Positions 7,149 to 10,834 of a stretch of DNA of 10,834 nt are shown here, piece after piece; position 1 is the stretch's first letter; each line of letters starts with the position of its first letter. The notes beneath the pieces are model-generated. The model made no database searches. It was not told the origin of the DNA and worked only from the letters and a program-made list of their open reading frames with translations. The stretch covers positions 1 to 10,834 of the forward strand of contig CANCOG010000129.1 of NCBI GenBank assembly GCA_947379685.1, written 5' to 3'. This stretch comes from Flavipsychrobacter stenotrophus (lineage in GTDB: Bacteria > Bacteroidota > Bacteroidia > Chitinophagales > Chitinophagaceae). Made by a program: the position numbers and the translations under genes.

Positions 7149-8039
7149 ATGAAAAAGGTTTCACTGCTATTGCTCTCGGCCCTGCTGTTTACAGGGGTTG
7201 TTTCGGCCCAGGGATTTTTCTACAGGCTCGGCTTCGGATATGCCTTTACGCAGGCAGGGCAAATAAATGATGCCAGTGAACCATACAGCGGCACTGTGAG
7301 CACCAATGCTGGAGTACAGGCCTACAATGTAAAAAATGTCTCTTTTTCATCAGGCTTAACGGGAAGCCTTGCCGCGGGTTATATGTTTAACAAAAATATC
7401 GGCGTAGAACTATGCGCTACATCGGTGTTTGCACCGAAGGAGTATAGCTTTACTGCAAGTAATCTCATTATAAATAGTGTTGCCAGCGATCTCACTATTG
7501 TACAGAAAGCTAATAACCCATTATTATTTTTGCCCTCGCTCGTTATGCAGACTTCCGGAGACCAATTGAATGCCTACACTCGCTTTGGTTTGGCATTACC
7601 GCTTAAATCTTCTGTCACACAAGACGTGATCGTCACTAATTTACCTGGCACCGGTGCCATCAACTCCGACGATTTCACTTTCAAGATCACGAGCAGTTTT
7701 TCCTTAGGTTTTGCAGCCGCAGCCGGCATAAAATATAAAATGAACAGCAAGCTCAATATTTGGGGCGAAATAAATCTGTTGTCATTGGCAGTACTCGCCA
7801 AAGAAGGAAATCTCATTGCATTTTCAGAGAACGGACAGAGCTACGACACGTCGTTTGTGTCAGGGGCCAAGCACGTTAAATACTCCAAAAACCCTATGAT
7901 AGATTCTACCGGAAATCAGGCCCTTACTTATTCCATGCCCTTTAGCCATGTTGGTATCCAGTTTGGCATTTCCTACAACTTCGGTGACAAATCGAGCGGC
8001 GACAAGCGCAAAAAAGGAGGCCCATACAAGCGCAGATAA
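7149..8039 (+). CDS. Outer-membrane beta-barrel protein
   Basis: The product is 296 residues. The start chosen is ATG at 7149, because it opens a clear signal peptide (MKKVSLLLLSALLFTGVVSA, cleavage likely before QGFF). The upstream extension of the frame to 6891 has no such character. The mature part alternates hydrophobic and polar residues in strand-like segments separated by Gly/Asn/Ser turns (RLGFGYAFTQ, SLAAGYMFNKNIGVELCA, SLGFAAAAGIKYKMNSKLNIWGEINL, HVGIQFGISYNFGD), as in the OmpA-like/OMP_b-brl barrels of Bacteroidota. It therefore probably sits in the outer membrane. The end is unusual: after the last strand (ISYNFGD) it carries a tail with many Lys/Arg (KSSGDKRKKGGPYKRR). Substrate or partner is unknown. 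It is divergent from the giant T9SS gene, but no functional link is shown. Confidence 0.85.
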   Translation: MKKVSLLLLSALLFTGVVSAQGFFYRLGFGYAFTQAGQINDASEPYSGTVSTNAGVQAYNVKNVSFSSGLTGSLAAGYMFNKNIGVELCATSVFAPKEYSFTASNLIINSVASDLTIVQKANNPLLFLPSLVMQTSGDQLNAYTRFGLALPLKSSVTQDVIVTNLPGTGAINSDDFTFKITSSFSLGFAAAAGIKYKMNSKLNIWGEINLLSLAVLAKEGNLIAFSENGQSYDTSFVSGAKHVKYSKNPMIDSTGNQALTYSMPFSHVGIQFGISYNFGDKSSGDKRKKGGPYKRR

Positions 8040-8094
8040 TAGATTAACTTGTGATTCAGCTTAATACCTGTTTAGTGATTTAGTTATACTCAAA

Positions 8095-8112
8095 GAAGCC
8101 TGATAAGGCTTC
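8095..8112 (+). repeat. Perfect 6-bp hairpin downstream of the beta-barrel gene
   Basis: GAAGCC (8095-8100) and GGCTTC (8107-8112) pair around TGATAA. It begins 55 bases after the stop codon and could help end the transcript or protect its 3' end. The lack of a following T-tract argues against a standard intrinsic terminator. Confidence 0.4.
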
Positions 8113-8131
8113 AACAACAACAGCCGCCGGT
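8105..8131 (+). repeat. Copy 1 of a 27-base dispersed repeat
   Basis: It begins AAGGCTTCAACAACAA and is identical to 8911-8937 at 25 of 27 positions (differences at 8121 and 8125), in the same orientation. The two copies lie on either side of the YdeI-like gene. Read on the minus strand, both encode a similar short peptide, PAAVVVEAL here and PVAIVVEAF in the other copy. Confidence 0.75.
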
Positions 8132-8346
8132 GCAACCCAATTTCTTTTAATTAACGGGGCTTTCTTTGCGGCTTTCCTCCAAATTAACCTGGTATTGATT
8201 AAATATATTGGAAATTGCGCCTTAGCGTCTTTGCGCGAAACCTTTACTTGTTGGCAGTTGTCGGGCGGAGGATAGAGCCATATACAGGACATTCAACAAA
8301 CTGAAATGCCCCATTTTCCCTATTTTAGCCGGATACTTTTCATACA

Positions 8347-8817
8347 ATGGCAACACAACCAACTCCAAAAGCGACATTCAATACAACCCTCCTGATAGCA
8401 GGCAAAACAGCCACCGGCTTCTGTATACCACCTGAAATTATACTTACCCTGGGTGCAGGAAGGAAACCACCCGTTGTTGTTACTATTAATGGTTATACCT
8501 ATCGAAATACCGTAGCCGTGATGGGTGGCGATTATATGATAGGTGTTAGTGCAGAACACCGCAAGGGCGCAGGAATAGCCGGGGGCGATGAAATTGAAGT
8601 GACCCTGGAACTGGATACCGCACCCCGGATAGCCGAAGTACCCGAAGATTTTCAGGAAGCATTGAACAATCAGCCAGCCGCAGGCCAGGCTTTCGACGGT
8701 CTATCCTATAGCAAGAAACAGGGCCTGCTCATCCCCATTAAAGACGCTAAAACCGCCGAAACAAGACAGCGCCGGATCGAAAAAGCTATGGCCCAATTAA
8801 TGGAAGGGAAGGTTTGA
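8347..8817 (+). CDS. DUF1905 / OmdA-domain protein (YdeI/OmpD-associated family)
   Basis: This is a 156-residue cytoplasmic protein without signal peptide. Residues about 8-93 match the DUF1905 pattern: F-x-x-T-L-L-IAGKTATGFCIPPEI, then LGAGRKPPVVVTINGYTYRNTV and GDEIEVTLELDTAPR. Residues about 97-156 match the OmdA (bacteriocin-protection, YdeI/OmpD-associated) domain: VPEDFQEALNN, AFDGLSYSKKQGLL, and the signature IKDAKTAETRQRRIEKAMAQL. The two domains commonly occur fused at this length. The molecular function is not established; family members have been linked to resistance to bacteriocins or peptides, and that role is not shown here. It appears monocistronic. A box-like TACTTTTC ends only five bases before the ATG, so its promoter is uncertain. 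Confidence 0.88.
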   Translation: MATQPTPKATFNTTLLIAGKTATGFCIPPEIILTLGAGRKPPVVVTINGYTYRNTVAVMGGDYMIGVSAEHRKGAGIAGGDEIEVTLELDTAPRIAEVPEDFQEALNNQPAAGQAFDGLSYSKKQGLLIPIKDAKTAETRQRRIEKAMAQLMEGKV

Positions 8818-8910
8818 CATGTTGACAAATTTGATTTTTTGAGGCCAGCACCTCAACGCTTCCTTTTTTATTGGTCAGATTGCTTAATTTAGGTTTTTAA
8901 AATATTAAGG

Positions 8911-8937
8911 AAGGCTTCAACAACAATAGCCACCGGT
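8911..8937 (+). repeat. Copy 2 of the 27-base dispersed repeat
   Basis: It matches 8105-8131 at 25 of 27 bases. On the minus strand the surrounding sequence is open for about 50 codons and ends PVAIVVEAFLNILKT followed by TAA, but has no ATG, so it is better read as repeat DNA than a gene. Confidence 0.75.
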
Positions 8938-8981
8938 AATCCCGATAGCCATCGTGGAGGTGGTAGAACATCGTAAAGCAC

Positions 8982-8998
8982 CAACACTGAAAGTGTTG
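8982..8998 (+). repeat. Perfect 7-bp hairpin upstream of the globin
   Basis: CAACACT-GAA-AGTGTTG forms a stem with a three-base loop. The core CTGAAAG also forms the loop region of the first hairpin downstream of the globin (CCTGAAAGG, 9609-9617). Confidence 0.6.
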
Positions 8999-9073
8999 AA
9001 CTACGGTGGGCATTATGTTGTAAACCTTAACTCAATAGCGTTGCCTAGCAGAAACACTTTAACCACATTAGCC

Positions 9074-9556
9074 ATGACAAACCAACAAGAACCAACCATC
9101 CCCACCCTTTATGAATGGGCCGGAGGTATGCCGGTATTTGAACTCCTTACAGATGTTTTTTATAAAAAAGTGCTTGCAGACCCTTTGCTGGAGCCCGTGT
9201 TTAAGCATATGTCAACACAACACCAGTTACATGTTGCACATTTCATAGCCGAGGTATTCGGGGGACCTGCAATGTACAGCACGGAAGAGGGTAATCATTT
9301 CAAAATGATACAGAAACACTTGTCAAAGCACCTCACTGAAGCGCACCGGAAGCGCTGGGTACAGTTACTGCTGGAATCTTCCGATGAAATAAACCTGCCC
9401 GACGACCCTGAATTCCGCTCTGCATTTGTTGCCTATATCGAGTGGGGAACGAGGATCGCAGTCATCAATTCGAATGCCACAGATCTGACCATGAACCCGG
9501 AAGAACCCATGCCCAAATGGGGTTGGGGCGTACCAGGAAAACCTTATCAGCCTTAA
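9074..9556 (+). CDS. Group II truncated haemoglobin
   Basis: This is a 160-residue haem protein, probably cytoplasmic. The start chosen is ATG at 9074 (MTNQQEPTIPTLYEWAGG), since the globin fold begins there; the upstream in-frame extension to 8954 overlaps repeat DNA. Family landmarks are visible: Tyr30 in VFYKKV (position B10), the EVFGGPAMYS block at 60-69, His82 in IQKH (proximal haem ligand, F8) and Trp95 in RKRW (G8), with the His-to-Trp spacing of 13 found in group II proteins such as mycobacterial trHbO. A Pro/Trp-rich tail (PMPKWGWGVPGKPYQP) extends past the globin core. Such proteins bind O2 and may handle peroxide or NO; the physiological role here is inferred. Translation ends TAA. 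It converges with thyA across a hairpin-rich gap. Confidence 0.9.
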   Translation: MTNQQEPTIPTLYEWAGGMPVFELLTDVFYKKVLADPLLEPVFKHMSTQHQLHVAHFIAEVFGGPAMYSTEEGNHFKMIQKHLSKHLTEAHRKRWVQLLLESSDEINLPDDPEFRSAFVAYIEWGTRIAVINSNATDLTMNPEEPMPKWGWGVPGKPYQP

Positions 9557-9754
9557 AGAGTTTTTTAAAAGAGATACATAAAGAGTAATATCATTGAGGT
9601 TTTTTAGGCCTGAAAGGCCGAAAAACAATAGCACAGGGTATAGCCCTGTGATAGGTAATTCAGAAATGAGGCAAGCCCTATCAGGGCGTAATACCCGTAT
9701 TGCATATGTTTAATCTGTGGCACAGCCCTAATGATGTGATTAAACAAAATCCCT
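9557..9754. repeat. Hairpin cluster between convergent globin and thyA genes
   Basis: Four inverted repeats follow each other: GGCC-TGAAA-GGCC (9607-9619) flanked by T6 and A5, which extend the pairing; CACAGGG-TATAG-CCCTGTG (9632-9650); GCCCT-ATC-AGGGC (9675-9687); and GTTTAATC/GATTAAAC (9708-9715 and 9738-9745). None has the standard layout of a GC stem followed by T's, though in this convergent position they may end both transcripts. The style (short stems around CTGAAAG or TATCAGG) recalls dispersed intergenic repeats of Bacteroidota; this is from memory and unsearched. No gene is supported here. Confidence 0.65.
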
Positions 9755-10549
9755 CTACACCGCTATAGGCGCCTTTATACCCGGATGGCTCTGGTAATTC
9801 TCTAAGGTAAAATCTTCAAATTTAAACTCGAAAAGATCCTTTACTTCCGGGTTGAGCTTCATAACCGGTAGGTCGTATGGAGTGCGGCTTAGCTGGAGCT
9901 TAGCCTGATCCACATGGTTGAGATACAGGTGTACGTCGCCAAAAGTATGTACGAATTCACCCGGCTGCAGACCACAAACTTGCGCTATCATCATGGTGAG
10001 CAACGCATAAGAAGCAATGTTGAATGGCACTCCCAGAAAAACATCGGCGCTGCGCTGGTAAAGCTGGCAACTGAGTTTGCCGTCGGCTACATAGAACTGA
10101 AACAATGCATGGCAGGGGCTGAGGGCCATTTTGGGCAGGTCAGCAACATTCCATGCATTAACGATCATCCTTCTGCTATCCGGATTGGTTTTTATCTGGT
10201 GCAGCACATCCTTTATCTGGTCATAGGTTTTACCGTCGGCACCGGTCCAGCTGCGCCATTGGTGGCCATAAACGGGGCCCAGATTACCGTTTTCATCGGC
10301 CCACTCATCCCAAATGCCCACTCCATGTTCCTTCAGGTAGGCGATATTGGTATCCCCTTTCAGGAACCACAGCAATTCATAAATGATCGATTTCAGATGC
10401 AGCTTCTTGGTGGTTAGCAACGGAAAACCTTGCTGTAGGTCAAATCGCGCCTGGTAACCAAAACAGCTGATCGTTCCCGTTCCGGTGCGGTCGCTTTTCG
10501 TTACGCCGTTGTCTAATATGTGCTGGAGGAGGTTTAAATATGCCTGCAT
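9755..10549 (-). CDS. thyA: Thymidylate synthase
   Basis: The enzyme converts dUMP and 5,10-methylene-tetrahydrofolate to dTMP and dihydrofolate in the cytoplasm. The product has 264 residues, the same length as the E. coli enzyme, and aligns with it almost without gaps. Arg21 in DRTGT binds the phosphate of dUMP. Cys146 in LSPCHALFQFYVADG is the nucleophile. The RR pair at 126-127 (DSRRMIV), the block QLYQRSADVFLGVPFNIASYALL and the C-terminal HPGIKAPIAV are all present. ATG at 10549 gives the canonical N-terminus (MQAYLNLLQHILDNG). The gene usually found next to thyA, dihydrofolate reductase, is not downstream; the neighbour there is the convergent globin. Nothing suggests damage. Confidence 0.98.
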   Translation of the reverse strand: MQAYLNLLQHILDNGVTKSDRTGTGTISCFGYQARFDLQQGFPLLTTKKLHLKSIIYELLWFLKGDTNIAYLKEHGVGIWDEWADENGNLGPVYGHQWRSWTGADGKTYDQIKDVLHQIKTNPDSRRMIVNAWNVADLPKMALSPCHALFQFYVADGKLSCQLYQRSADVFLGVPFNIASYALLTMMIAQVCGLQPGEFVHTFGDVHLYLNHVDQAKLQLSRTPYDLPVMKLNPEVKDLFEFKFEDFTLENYQSHPGIKAPIAV

Positions 10550-10571
10550 GAAAATTCCCTGGTTCTTGGTG

Positions 10572-10579
10572 CAAAGATA
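10572..10579 (-). promoter_or_regulatory. Candidate -7 box of thyA
   Basis: The minus strand reads TATCTTTG, an exact match to the Bacteroidota -7 consensus TAnnTTTG, 22 bases before the thyA ATG. No good -33 TTTG was found at the expected distance. Confidence 0.5.
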
Positions 10580-10735
10580 TGTTTTACTTAGGATGCCGTA
10601 ATGTCATGCAGACAATAACCATATTGAAGTTGCCGTTTAACCACAAACAACAAGCTACATATACCTAATGGCCCATCATTGTAAATCACCTTGATATTTT
10701 ATCTTACCTTTCACACCTGCCAAAAAAAAACTTTA

Positions 10736-10743
10736 TACTTTTG
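10736..10743 (+). promoter_or_regulatory. Candidate -7 box of the glycosyltransferase gene
   Basis: TACTTTTG matches TAnnTTTG exactly and ends 30 bases before the ATG at 10774. Its -33 partner is unclear: the sequence upstream contains an A9 run (10722-10730) and no clear TTTG. Confidence 0.5.
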
Positions 10744-10773
10744 TCGGCTTAGCAGAAATTACTTTTTAACAGA

Positions 10774-10834
10774 ATGAGTACATTATCTATCGTAATACCG
10801 GCATACAATGAAGGCCCTACCATTCATCATATCC
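10774..10834 (+). CDS. Family 2 glycosyltransferase (5' end only)
   Basis: Only the first 20 codons are inside the window: MSTLSIVIPAYNEGPTIHHI. SIVIPAYNE is the first beta strand and nucleotide-sugar-binding start of GT2 (GT-A fold) enzymes, including the polyprenyl-phosphate sugar transferases. Substrate and membrane topology cannot be judged from this fragment. The gene diverges from thyA across a 224-base gap that contains candidate -7 boxes for both. Confidence 0.85.
   Translation, partial: MSTLSIVIPAYNEGPTIHHI

Larger units (their letters stand above)
8040..8346. other. Repeat-bearing intergenic gap between beta-barrel and YdeI-like genes
   Basis: This gap of 307 bases has no gene I can support. 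It contains a perfect 6-bp hairpin, GAAGCC-TGATAA-GGCTTC (8095-8112), that is not followed by a T-run. It also holds a 27-base repeat shared with 8911-8937, and a stretch at about 8215-8245 that reads, on the minus strand, as TTTCGCGCAAAGACGC, the style of a dispersed repeat seen in many environmental bacteria (from memory, not searched). A minus-strand frame of 70 codons (8080-8292) spans these elements but looks like translated repeat DNA. Confidence 0.5.
8818..9073. other. Intergenic gap upstream of the globin with repeats
   Basis: The gap holds a weak 4-bp hairpin (GAGG-CCAGCA-CCTC, about 8841-8854) followed after a few bases by a T-rich stretch that could loosely serve as a terminator. 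It also holds the second copy of the 27-base repeat and a 7-bp hairpin (8982-8998). A plus-strand frame open from 8954 runs into the globin but is translated repeat rather than part of the protein. Confidence 0.45.

Noticed and set aside
8080..8292. 70-residue minus-strand open frame
   Set aside because: It spans two repeat-like sequences and a hairpin, shares its end with a start-less copy elsewhere, and has no recognisable domain. It is better explained as repeat DNA.
8954..9073. N-terminal extension of the globin by 40 residues
   Set aside because: It runs through a hairpin and repeat-like DNA. The globin fold and a plausible start lie at 9074, and family members begin close to that point.
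9914..10417. 167-residue plus-strand frame opposite thyA
   Set aside because: It lies wholly antisense to a complete, highly conserved thymidylate synthase and has no domain character of its own.

Overview
The window looks like chromosomal DNA of a Bacteroidota bacterium, perhaps near the Chitinophagaceae (family-level placement is inference). Three things point there: a very large secreted protein ending in a type IX secretion (T9SS, Por_Secre_tail) sorting domain, Bacteroidota-type promoter boxes (TAnnTTTG) before several genes, and an outer-membrane beta-barrel protein. No rRNA, tRNA, CRISPR array or phage gene was seen.

Layout. Positions 91-1289 hold a complete IS630-family insertion sequence (about 1.2 kb, minus strand) flanked by a TA duplication, with its transposase split over two frames that a -1 shift at an A8 run would join. 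It sits exactly in the stop codon of the next gene. Positions 1287-6818 (minus) encode a 1,843-residue exported protein: signal peptide, N-terminal beta-rich domain, two Ig/PKD-like domains, twelve Big_2-like repeats of about 74 residues, about six shorter Ig-like repeats and a T9SS tail. A divergent intergenic region (6819-7148) separates it from a 296-residue beta-barrel protein (7149-8039, plus). Then come a repeat-bearing gap, a DUF1905/OmdA (YdeI-like) protein (8347-8817), another repeat-bearing gap, and a group II truncated haemoglobin (9074-9556), all plus strand. A cluster of short hairpins (9600-9745) lies between the convergent globin and thymidylate synthase genes (thyA, 9755-10549, minus). 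The window ends in the first 20 codons of a family 2 glycosyltransferase (10774 onward, plus), divergent from thyA.

The genes do not form one pathway. The giant protein and the beta-barrel protein are envelope or surface proteins, thyA is core dTMP synthesis, and the globin and YdeI-like protein are probably stand-alone accessory or stress functions. The most unusual observations are the stop-codon-preserving IS insertion, the frameshift-encoded transposase, the charge-poor double-cysteine repeat array, and related repeat/hairpin DNA in the gaps on both sides of the YdeI-like and globin genes. I found no convincing new multi-gene system.
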